Shown here piece by piece: positions 55,640 to 64,000 of a stretch of 64,000 nt of DNA. The DNA comes from Orientallactaga sibirica (lineage: Eukaryota; Chordata; Mammalia; Rodentia; Dipodidae): positions 1,674,001-1,738,000 of the forward strand of contig JAEOAD010002183.1 of NCBI GenBank assembly GCA_036365145.1. Direction: 5' to 3'. A program made the translations under genes and the position numbers. How positions within the stretch are numbered: position 1 is the stretch's first letter; each line of letters starts with the position of its first letter. Under the pieces are notes generated by a model. That model ran no database searches and had not been told where the DNA came from. It saw only the letters and a list, made by a program, of their open reading frames with translations.

Positions 55640-55937
55640 GGAAACATTAACTGAATTCACAAAAATGCACTAAGGTCAAAAACTTCTGGAAGGGATAAGC
55701 AAGTGAGTAAACATTGTGTAAAGTAATAATATAAACATACTTAAAGAGCTTGAAATATATGTAGAATTTAGATATATTGCTTCAACAATACTACAAAAGA
55801 ATATAGTTAATAAATGGAACTGTTAAAATGCTAGCATATTAAAATAGTAATAAATCTGGTATTTATTATGGTTTCTGAATCAGATGCTAAATTTTAACTG
55901 GTATACTAACAGGAAAAATAAAATTGTGAAAAAAAAT
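55640..55937. other. AT-rich single-copy DNA
   Basis: Nothing recognised. 'cttctggaagggataag' at about 55681 echoes the right direct repeat of copy 1 (about 41630). Confidence 0.4.
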
Positions 55938-56098
55938 CTGATAAGTGTGGAGGCTCATGCCTATAATCCCAGTGCTGGGGAGGGAAGGTTGAGTTAAGAT
56001 CACAGGGAGTTCAAAGCCAGTTTGAGCTACACAGAGAGTTCCAGGACAGGCTTAGCTAGAATATGACCCTGCCTCAAGGAAAAAAGGGGAAAAAAAGA
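55938..56098 (+). mobile_element. Older B1 SINE
   Basis: 'gataagtgtggaggctcatg', 'cctataatcccagtgctggg', 'gagttccaggacaggcttagc'. Diverged. Confidence 0.8.
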
Positions 56099-56153
56099 AA
56101 TACTAATTATTCCAAAAAGTGTAAGAAATGAGAAACAAAAGAATGATGGATCA

Positions 56154-56307
56154 GCCGGGCGTGGTGGCGCACGCCTTTAATCCCAGCACTCGGGAGGCAG
56201 AGGTAGGAGGATCACTGAGAGTTCGAGGCCACCCTGAGACTACATAGTGAATTCCAGGTCAGCCTGGACCAGAGTGAGACCCTACCTTGCAAAAACAAAA
56301 AAAAAAA
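56154..56307 (+). mobile_element. Young, near-consensus B1 SINE
   Basis: Perfect 17-bp TSD aaaagaatgatggatca (56137-56153 and 56308-56324). 'gccgggcgtggtggcgcacg' and 'cactcgggaggcag' keep all expected CpGs, so this is one of the most recent insertions here. Confidence 0.97.
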
Positions 56308-56367
56308 AAAAGAATGATGGATCAATAAAAGCGAGTAATGGATAGTGGGGAAAAAAACCTACAAACA

Positions 56368-56541
56368 AGGGCTGGAGAAATGGCTTAGCAGTTAAGGCAT
56401 TTGCCTGTGAAGCCAAAGGATCCTGGTTCGGTTCGCCAGGACCCACATAAGCCAGATGCACAAGGGGCACATGCATCTGGAGTTCCTTTGTAGTGGCTAG
56501 AGGCCTTGGAGTGCCCATTCTCTCTCTGTCTGCTGCTCTTC

Positions 56542-56576
<35 letters not shown>

Positions 56577-56608
56577 TTGCAAATAAATAAATAAATAAAA
56601 TTTTTAAG
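56368..56608 (+). mobile_element. B2-type SINE
   Basis: TSD cctacaaaca (56358-56367 and 56609-56618). 'ggctggagaaatggcttagc', 'gatgcacaaggggcacatgc', long (CT)n, (AAAT)n tail. Confidence 0.95.
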
Positions 56609-56626
56609 CCTACAAACATACATTTT

Positions 56627-56778
56627 TTTCTTTTTGGTTTTTCGAGGTAGGGTTACACTCTAGACCAGGCTGACCTGGAATTCACTCTGTAGTCTCAGGG
56701 TGGCCTTGAGATCACAGTGATCCTCCTACCTCTGCCTCCCAAGTCCTGGGATTAAAGGCATGTACCACCACACCCAGC
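56627..56778 (-). mobile_element. B1 SINE, antisense
   Basis: TSD aaacatacatttt (56614-56626 and 56779-56791). It overlaps the 3' TSD of the preceding B2-type SINE, so it inserted within a few bases of that junction. Confidence 0.95.
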
Positions 56779-56791
56779 AAACATACATTTT

Positions 56792-58172
56792 AATCTGTTT
56801 TTTTAGTTTTATTCTGGCTGCAGTTTCTGTGTAAAATATAGCTTCACACGGTGACCTTCCTGTCTTGTAAAGCTCTTCAGTGCTCCCATAAACAACAATG
56901 ATAACAAAATCCTGAGGCATCCACCCTACTCCCATGAAGCTAATGAAGGTCATTCCTCCCGTGCAATTTCTTGCTTCATCCATAGCCATCCCTCGCTTAC
57001 CTTGCTGGGCTGAATTTACTGAGCTGCAAAAAGTAAAATCCTTTAATCTTCCATTTTGGGGCCTATATTTGAAAAAGATTAAAGAGTCAAACAAAATCAG
57101 TTTCCAAACCTTCAATTTTCCAAGCCCACAGGCATTCTCTCACTCAGAAATGCAGATGGCTTTGAGCTCTCTGTTATTTCTGAGAAACATTTCCCACGCT
57201 ATCACTGTTGATTGCTATATTTTTTTTTGTTTCTTTACATAAAAAGAAGAAGGATAAAAGAGGAAAAATAAAAAGGTAAAATAAGACACCTTTTGCCCAC
57301 CCTCCGAACAGCTCTGTTTACTGGTCCTTCACTTTCCTGGAGGGACCCTGCCAAGAAGCTACATTTAGCTGACAACAGCCATTTCTCATTAAACCCCCAA
57401 TTTAAACAAGACCCAGAGTGGAAAATTGCAAAACAGGAAGCTTTAAAATTGCATCAAAACACTGTTATTGGACATGGGAGTAAAAGACTCTTTAGGATGC
57501 AGGCTTTTGGAATGAGACCTAGAATCCATAGGAGAGACTGTGAGCTTTGTGTGCATGGTCAAGTGAGGAACTGGCTTCTCTTCACTGAGTCACATAGATC
57601 CTGAAGAAGTGTGTGCCTACTGTCAGTAACACAAGTTATTTGAGAGGTGTATGTGCTGACTAACAGCAGGGTAGCTATATGTTCTGATTTATCTGCAGAG
57701 ACCATCCTATATTACGCTCATTGTCCCAGGTACATTAGCAGTGACCTCTTTCTCTCTCAAATGTGTTCTTGTTTTGATAATGAATTTTATGGACATGTTA
57801 ACTAAAGACTAGCACACTGGATTAAACAATACACCCTCTGTGAGGATTTCACACTGTTTGGATGGCAAAAGTGAATGTTGCCAGTGTTCATTCACGTGCA
57901 GTGAAGCTGATAGACTGACTGACCTGGCCAGCTGGAATCCTGGGCAAAGCTCCTCAGATAGTTGGAAGCCACATTGCCTAGCTCTGGTGTTGAAAAGACT
58001 AAAGGCAACCAGTCACCAAAACCATTTACAAGTTGCCCAATAAACCAAGAGAAATTAACTCAGAGCCTTATTTGATAGGCATACCCAACTACTGAGCACT
58101 TAACATGTGGCTAGGCTGAACTGAGATGTGCTCTAAGTAGATTTTTAAGATAATACAAAAAAAAAAAGAAAG
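56792..58172. other. Repeat-free single-copy block
   Basis: About 1.4 kb without recognisable repeats. Plus frames of 102, 103 and 67 residues have no recognised domain. Composition is less AT-rich than neighbours and contains 'aacaacaatgataac' (SOX-like) at about 56891-56905. Possible conserved non-coding DNA, but untested. Confidence 0.35.
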
Positions 58173-58182
58173 AAACTATCTC

Positions 58183-58355
58183 TAGTCATGCGTGGTGGTG
58201 CATACCTTTAATCCCAGCGTGCGGGAGGCAGAGGTAGGACGATACTGTGAGTTCAAGGCTACCCTGAGACTATATCGTGAATTCTAGATCAACCTGAGCT
58301 ACAGTGAAAACCTACCTCAAAAAAGGCAAAAAATAAAAATAAATTAAAAACCAGG
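58183..58355 (+). mobile_element. B1 SINE
   Basis: TSD aaactatctc (58173-58182 and 58356-58365). 'gtcatgcgtggtggtgcata', 'atcccagcgtgcgggaggc'. Confidence 0.93.
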
Positions 58356-58519
58356 AAACTATCTCATTAACAAATGAAATAGCAGGAATCTTCCCACTAA
58401 AGCACACTACTATATAATAGGTAAAGAAAAAGCTGCTTTCTATTAAGTCATTTTGTTGATCATTCATTCATATTCCCTTGCCTCGGTGGATGTTGCTAGC
58501 AGCATTTTTAGGTGACTTA

Positions 58520-58781
58520 CTTTTAAAGACTGAGATCTTTTATTTATTTATTTATTGTAATTTTCATTTATTTATTTTATGACAGAAAGAAGAAACGGTC
58601 AGAAAGAGAGAGAAAGGGAGAGAATGAGTGCACCAGGGCCTCTACCCACTGCAAACACAGTCCAGACTCATTTGTCATCTTGTGTGTACATCTGGCTTTA
58701 TGTGACAACTGGAAAATTGAACCTGGGTCCTTAGGCTTTTCAGGCAAGTGCCTTAACCACTGAGCATTCTCTTCAGTCCTC
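58520..58781 (-). mobile_element. B2-type SINE, antisense
   Basis: TSD aggtgactta (58510-58519 and 58782-58791). (TTTA)n, (GA)-rich part, 'gggcctctacccactgcaaa', 'gggtccttaggcttttcagg'. Confidence 0.93.
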
Positions 58782-58983
58782 AGGTGACTTATTTTATTTG
58801 CATATGGGTAGAATGTAAAATATATACATGACCTATTAGTAAAAGTTTGTTGCAATGATTAATTACACTATGAGTGTGGACCATAACTCAGGGATTTAGG
58901 TGGTCTTCAGTGAATTGAAGGGCATTTTCCAGGAAGATGATGAATTTCAGAAGAAATGAAAAATGCCTTTAAATGTGTGCCTA

Positions 58984-59251
58984 AGGGCTGGAGATATGGC
59001 TTAGCAGTTAAGGCGCCTGCCTCCTAAGCCTAAGAATGCTGGTTCCAATCTCCAGTGGTTCCAATCTCCAGGTCCCACGTTTAGCCAGATGCAAAGTGAC
59101 GCAAGGGCGCAATGCTGCACTTGACCACAAGGGGGTCATGCATCTGGATTTTGTTCGCAGCAGCCGAGAGACTGCTGGCGCGCCCATCACTATCTTTCTT
59201 CCTCTCCCTCTCTCTCTGTCTCTCTCTCTGTGTCTCTCTCCAAAAAAACAA
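58984..59251 (+). mobile_element. B2-type SINE, duplicated-core variant
   Basis: TSD aaatgtgt(g/a)ccta (58971-58983 and 59252-59264). Same variant as 7111: doubled 'ggttccaatctccag' and 'gatgcaaagtgacgcaaggg'. The CTCF-like site has decayed to 'ccacaagggggtca'. Confidence 0.93.
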
Positions 59252-59264
59252 AAATGTGTACCTA

Positions 59265-59676
59265 ATAAAAGATCTGTATTGCAAATCAGATCAAGCAGAC
59301 TATAAAAGCTTATTATGAAACAATTTAAGTATTGGGGATTTTTATTGTCTTTGTTATTGGAAGTCAACTTATTAAGATGGGTCCAATATGTTTTAAGAAA
59401 TCACTCAGATTAATATTTAGATAGTGAAAAGTCCTTGTAACTGTGAACATGGAGAGACTGATTAGGAGGTCTTGCCATGGCCCAGGGAATTTAGGCGGAA
59501 AAGAACATCAAACGAAAACAATAATTGTAGCACCCACATACAAACATAGATAACATTGAGTAATATATATTTCTTTCCAACAATTTTGGTACATATATTG
59601 ACCTAATTGTGCTTATACTATATATTTAACCTAAAATGGTATTATAGAATATTTCATGGTATAAAAAGCATTATAA
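59265..59676. other. AT-rich single-copy DNA
   Basis: Nothing recognised. Confidence 0.4.
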
Positions 59677-59893
59677 GGCTGAAGAGATGGTTTGGTGTTT
59701 AAAGCACTTGCCCATAAAGCCAAAGGACCCAGGTTCAATTCCCCAGGACCCACATAAGCCAGATGTACAAGGTGATGCATGCATCTGGAGTTTGTTGGCA
59801 ACCTCTGAAAGCCCTGTCGAGCCAATTCTCTCTTTATTTATCTGTCTCTTTCTCTCTCTTTCTCTCTCTCTCTCCCCAATAAATAAAAAAAAT
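59677..59893 (+). mobile_element. B2-type SINE
   Basis: 'ggctgaagagatggtttggtg', 'ggttcaattccccaggaccc', 'ggtgatgcatgcatctggag', (CT)n, short A-rich tail. Confidence 0.88.
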
Positions 59894-60091
59894 GGTTATA
59901 TTTTTTAAAAACTTTATAAATATGGTCTTAACTATCTGCTTAAGACTTTACCAATAGTTGCCATTGGCTTCATAACTCCCTTATACTGCTGGTCATTTTA
60001 GGTTGGATAAAACTTTTTTCTTGCTATTTTAAGTTACATTATACTTTCATTGCTAAATTTTCAGAGTTCAATTACTGATGTGCAATTACTA

Positions 60092-60270
60092 GGTTAGAAA
60101 GAGGGAGAGAATGAAATATAATGGGCACACCGGGGCCTCCAGCCACTGCAAACTCTAGACACATGTGCCACCTTGTGCATCTGACTTATGTGGGACCTGG
60201 AGTATTGAACCTGGGTCCTTAGGCTTTACAAACAAGTGCCTTAGCCACTAAGCCATCTCTCTAGCCCACC
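60092..60270 (-). mobile_element. B2-type SINE, antisense, 3'-truncated
   Basis: 'gggcctccagccactgcaaa', 'gccaccttgtgcatctgact', 'gggtccttaggctttacaaac', 'ccatctctctagccc'. The usual T/A-rich tail end is missing on the left. Confidence 0.88.
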
Positions 60271-61655
60271 ACAAATACTTTGAATATTTATTTGAATTAC
60301 AAATTACAATTTAAATCAGCAAATTATTTCTACATAAGTAATAATTAGGTAAATGTGCCTAAATTTGTAGTTTAGACTGATGTTATTTAGTGAACTATTG
60401 TCAATACAAGTCACAACTTTAATCTCAAAGAAATAAGTTTATTCTTGATCCAAATATGAGTGACTATGTATCAGGCACACAAAATTGGGTTGCCCAAAAA
60501 GACATGTTCTAAGACTATACATTCAGGGATTAATCCTATAGTTGCTTACTGCAGAATTTTCTCTGACTGTGTAGAGTACTGGAACCACAAGGAAGAGGTG
60601 CAGTGTTCTCTCCTGAGGGTGAAGCTGGCACCGGGTGTTGTTTTGTGCAACTGTCCATCTCCATTGATGATCACTCTTCTCTCCCCTTGAGAGAGTTAGA
60701 AGGAGAGAATGTAGTCTGGTGGAAAGAAAAAAGAAAAAAGAGAGAAAAAGAAGACATGTCCCTCTGTGGGAGTGGCAACATGAGATTTTTATTAGTTACA
60801 ATAGAGACAAAGTCTTAAATGAAGACATTTACCAGATACATTGGTGGGGACCACTGGAAGGCAGGTTACACCAAAGCAGAGAAAACTCTGCTATGGGTTC
60901 CAGGTGCTATCTAATGATAGTCTTAGTTTTTGGATTGGTGGAAACTAGTGGTCTACTAATAACACATTTTAAAGGTTTTGATAGTCACAAGAATGTTAGA
61001 TCAGACAGGGGTGAATTGTTATGAGAGACTAAACAACTCACAATGGCTTTCAAAGAGACTAAAAATAGCCTAAGATAATTTGGTTCTGGTCTACAATGTT
61101 TTAACTCCACAATCATGAAGTTTAGTCATCTGGCCTTGTGATACATGTGTAGTTTTCTTTTTTCTGGAAACTCCTGCATACACTACATAGATGGAAAACT
61201 AAGCTTCAATGGATGCTGCATGTTTGAACTTCGAGTGAGGAGCTAACACCCTGTCTGTGATGTGTTAGTACATTACTTGACTTTGAATTGGAGGCACTCG
61301 TTTCAAACATGAGGACCAAAATCTTAACACACAGAGGGAGAAGTTTCTGCTTTTACCTCTTACACTTCCTACTTTTCTTTCTTTCTTTCTTTCTTTTTTT
61401 GTCTTTTACTTCAATTCTTGAAAAGAGAAAATAAATTTGCTATGAGAGCTAAACAACTCACAAACCAAAGTGTCTTGCTTTTATATGATAATTTACATCT
61501 CAAATACAGTCATAGTGTAATTTCTAAAGGTTTATGATCTGGAAGTTTTCAAGAATACTGTTTGGGATCCAATGAGACTACCCACCCACTTGACTAGCTT
61601 CTAGAAAAGTTTAAACACTGAGACCTTGCATGCAAAGGAGAGTAATGATGTGTGT

Positions 61656-61693
<38 letters not shown>

Positions 61694-61864
61694 ACATTCA
61701 GATTAAAATCCACTTGTATGAAGACTACAGCTATGCTGTGTGTTATACAATAAAGATTTATCTGCCCCTAAAGTGTCAATAGTTCAATGTTTGTAGTACT
61801 GTAAGAGCAGTTAAGTCAAAGTCTGTGAAGAAGATCTCATCCATTCAGGACCAGAATTCAGCTT
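60271..61864. other. Mostly single-copy DNA with simple repeats
   Basis: (TTTC)n at 61372-61398 and (TG)n at 61648-61690. A near-identical 24-mer recurs at about 61020 and 61441 ('tatgagag..ctaaacaactcac'). A 101-residue plus frame (60719-61024) starts in an A/G-rich run and is not supported. Confidence 0.4.
61648..61690. repeat. (TG)n microsatellite
   Basis: About 20 TG units with two interruptions. Confidence 0.9.
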
Positions 61865-61985
61865 TCACCACTCATTCATTGACATTATCTTTTGAATATG
61901 TACTGTGTATCAGGTAACATTCTAGACACTGAATGCATTGCTGAACAAAAAGACCAAGACAAAACATAACAAACATGTATTTTAA
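61865..61985. mobile_element. Ancient repeat (L2-like)
   Basis: 'tattcattgac'-type start ('actcattcattgacattatc'), 'tactgtgtatcaggtaacattctagacactg' resembles the antisense L2 tail. Confidence 0.5.
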
Positions 61986-61989
61986 TAGA

Positions 61990-62295
61990 TATCATGTTGC
62001 TATAACTGAATATCAGAGACTAGATCATTTATAAAAAAGAGTAAAGGCGTATGAAATTCATAGTTCTGGAGGCTGGGAAAAACTTGACTCCAGCATCTAG
62101 TGGGGGACTTAATTCTACATTGTAATGTTCAGGAACAGAGCTGTGTTAGGAAGAATAAGCATGCCAGAGCAAGCTTGCCACACATGGAGATGCTTTCAAA
62201 ACAAAGCCCCTCCCACAATGACCCATTTATCCATTAATCCATAAGAGGGCGACCCATTTGCCAGTGATATGAATTTCTCTGAGATGTGGTGTCTT
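61990..62295 (-). mobile_element. MaLR-type LTR, antisense
   Basis: 'catgttgctataactgaata', 'tcagagactagatcatttat', 'catagttctggaggctggga', 'ataagagggcgacccatttg'. MST/MLT-like antisense layout. Confidence 0.6.
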
Positions 62296-62398
62296 CTGCC
62301 AAAAATGACAATAGGTAAATAAGATGCTGAGAAAAGGTTCAGTTGATGGGATTTCTTAACCATAGCATTATTGACATCTAGGGCCAGAGTCTTTACTT

Positions 62399-62551
62399 CT
62401 TTTTTTTTTTTTTCTTGAGGTAGGGTCTCGCTCTAGCCTAGGCTGACCTGGAATTCACTATGTAGTCTCAGGCTGGTCTCAAACTCACAGTGATCCTCCA
62501 ACCCTGCTTCTCAAGTGCTAGGATTAAAGGTGTGCACCACCACACCCGGCA
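62399..62551 (-). mobile_element. B1 SINE, antisense, nested in MER5
   Basis: T run, 'gaggtagggtctcgctctag', 'gtgcaccaccacacccggc'. Short TSD-like 'agtcttt' on both sides. Confidence 0.9.
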
Positions 62552-62572
62552 CAGCAGTCTTTTTTGTAGATG

Positions 62573-62810
62573 GCTATTCTGCGCATTATAGGATGTGTAC
62601 TAGTTAGCTGTTCTGCACACTGTAGTGTGTTTACTACTCAGCTATTCTGCACATTGTAGGGTGTTTACTAGTTGGCTGTTCTGCACATTGTAGGGTGTTT
62701 ACTAGTTGACTGTTCTGCACATTGTAGGGTGTTTAGTAGGTGGTTGTTCTGCACATTGTAGGGTATTTAGTAGGTAGCTGTTCTGCATATTGTAGGGTGT
62801 TTACTAGTTT
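62573..62810 (+). repeat. 34-bp minisatellite, exactly 7 units
   Basis: Unit 'gctgttctgcacattgtagg' + 'gtgtttactagttg' (34 bp), 238 bp in total with no indels. The first unit is the most diverged (gcgcattataggatgtgt). Units 5 and 6 share 'tagtaggt'. Confidence 0.95.
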
Positions 62811-62885
62811 TATACCTGGCTTCCACTACCCAGTACACTGCTCCCCCCAGTTATAATTACAAAGTGTCCCAGAGAGGCTCACATC

Positions 62886-63434
62886 TATTAAGAACCAAGC
62901 TCACCACTAAGAAAGAGAAAGAATCAAGCAAGAATTTAGATGTTTTACTATCTCTTTCTTTGCATCTGGATGAGGTCTGGATTTTTAGGGATTTTCCATG
63001 TGGATTCTTCCTTTTTCCCATGACCCCAATTCTCTTTTCCTGTAGTCTTCTTTTTATCGCTTTTATTTCTTGGCCTCCTTACTTTCCTGACTTCCATGGA
63101 CATAAAACACAACCCTGCAAAGATGACAGACTCTCAAGTCCATTCCTTTCTTACTAAATTCCATTCTTCTGCTGTGCTGAGTGCAAGAGTGAACTCATTT
63201 ATCTGTGCTGATGCTGTTGAGGGTGGGGCGGGGCAGAGGGAGGGCTCCTCACTGCTGTGTTAGCAGCTTAGCACCAAGGGGGAGATAGGGCAGAAGGAAG
63301 AATATGCACTGCTGTGCTTAGCAGGCCCGCACCACCTTCACTTTGGGCTGGTGCCACTGCACTGGCTGTCTACTGGTCTCTCTGCATCTACACTTGCAGC
63401 CAGTCGACCATCTCCTATCAGCTCAGAGGTTAAG
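62886..63434. other. Single-copy DNA, no gene seen
   Basis: A short G-rich stretch with 'ggggcggggc' (GC-box-like) at 63226-63235. No CpG island and no supported exon. Confidence 0.4.
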
Positions 63435-63660
63435 CAGGCCGTGGTTTGGATGGGGTTTGTCCCTTCATCAAAGGAAACTTAGTCCCCAGTTTAGAAATGT
63501 TGAGGTGAGACCTTTGGGAGACAATCCACGAATTCCTATCTGCTGACTAATGGGTTACTGGGAAAATGAATAATTTCAGGGAGGGAAGGACCTCCTTCAT
63601 GGTTATTGACACAACCGTGGGAAGATAGATTTGATTTTCCTGACTGCATCACACTGTGCC
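63435..63660 (+). mobile_element. THE1/MST-like MaLR LTR fragment
   Basis: 'cgtggtttggatggggtttg', 'aacttagtccccagtttag', 'aatgttgaggtgagacctttgg' follow the sense start of a MaLR LTR. Confidence 0.6.
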
Positions 63661-63886
63661 CAGCCTTCCATTGAGGACCTAGGACGTGAGGGAGTGGCTG
63701 CACAGGACTCATGATGGTTCAAAAGAAGTAAAAGACACACAGGTTATACTTCTGTGATACTCAAAGTCATATTAATGCAGGCTTATTTTTAAAATTTAAT
63801 TTATGTGGCCTAAACATTACTGTATTACCATAGGTTAATTACAGATTAGTAGCTCAAGTATAGATTTAAAAAATAAACCAAGGGGG
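63661..63886. other. AT-rich single-copy DNA
   Basis: Nothing recognised. Confidence 0.4.
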
Positions 63887-64000
63887 ATGGGAAAATGGTT
63901 CAGTGGTTAAAGGTGCTTGCTTGCAAAATCAGCTGGTCTGGATTCAATTCTCAAGCCACCCACTTAAGCCAGACACAAAAAGTGGCACAAACCATCTGGT
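63887..64000 (+). mobile_element. B2-type SINE, cut by window end
   Basis: 'gatgggaaaatggttcagtgg', 'ggtgcttgcttgcaaaatca', 'cagacacaaaaagtggcac'. The 3' part lies beyond the window. Confidence 0.85.

Larger units (their letters stand above)
62343..62885 (+). mobile_element. MER5-type DNA transposon relic with internal expansion
   Basis: Left part 'gatttcttaaccatagcattattgac', 'tctagggccagagtcttt' and right part 'gctgttctgcatattgtagggtgttt', 'ctcccccagttataattac'-like ('tgctccccccagttataatt') follow the MER5 (hAT-Charlie) consensus order. An antisense B1 interrupts it, and a 34-bp internal segment is tandemly repeated. Confidence 0.75.

Noticed and set aside
57293..57604. 103-residue plus frame as an exon
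   Set aside because: No recognised domain, no convincing splice sites on both sides, and codon composition like surrounding non-coding DNA.

Overview
This window is mammalian nuclear DNA, almost certainly from a rodent of the mouse-like clade (Myodonta). B1 SINEs (7SL-derived), long B2-type SINEs (tRNA-derived, with CT-rich 3' parts and AAAT-rich tails), B4 and ID-type SINEs, ORR1/MT-type MaLR LTRs and rodent L1 copies with a long 3' UTR occur throughout. The B1 and B2 bodies differ from the murid versions. From memory of the families they look most like a jerboa or other dipodid; that assignment is moderate confidence only. I found no convincing protein-coding exon, rRNA, functional tRNA or other host gene, so the stretch is intergenic or deep intronic. 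The longest open frames are explained by a tandem repeat, by L1 relics or by chance.

Layout. 1-12 kb: old SINE, MIR and MaLR fragments in single-copy DNA. 12.7-17 kb: an L1 cluster with an antisense 3' UTR, an antisense ORF2 piece, a sense ORF2/3' UTR copy carrying a nested truncated L1, and another antisense L1. 17-30 kb: mostly single-copy DNA with scattered SINEs. It includes a repeat-poor block at 19.0-20.8 kb with a perfect X-box, an octamer and a 13-bp hairpin, and a strong CTCF-type site at 25.88 kb. 30.29-32.34 kb: a 2-kb minisatellite with a 40-bp unit. 32.4-38 kb: ancient L1M pieces split by LTRs and SINEs.

38.6-41.6 kb and 52.8-55.6 kb are two direct copies of a roughly 2.9-kb segmental duplication. 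They differ by three SINE insertions, each with a clean empty site in the other copy, and by an abrupt change in divergence near 39.4 kb. Between and after them lie more L1, L2-like, MLT1 and ORR1 relics, a twin-primed (5'-inverted) young L1 at 52.3 kb, and a dense SINE cluster at 55.9-56.8 kb. At 62.3-62.9 kb a MER5-type DNA-transposon relic contains an internal 34-bp segment amplified to exactly seven units.

No set of genes works together here. The value of the window lies in its record of repeat insertion, duplication and tandem-repeat birth, plus a few candidate regulatory motifs. All family names were assigned by recognising consensus-like sequence by eye. Boundaries are approximate unless a target-site duplication (TSD) is quoted.
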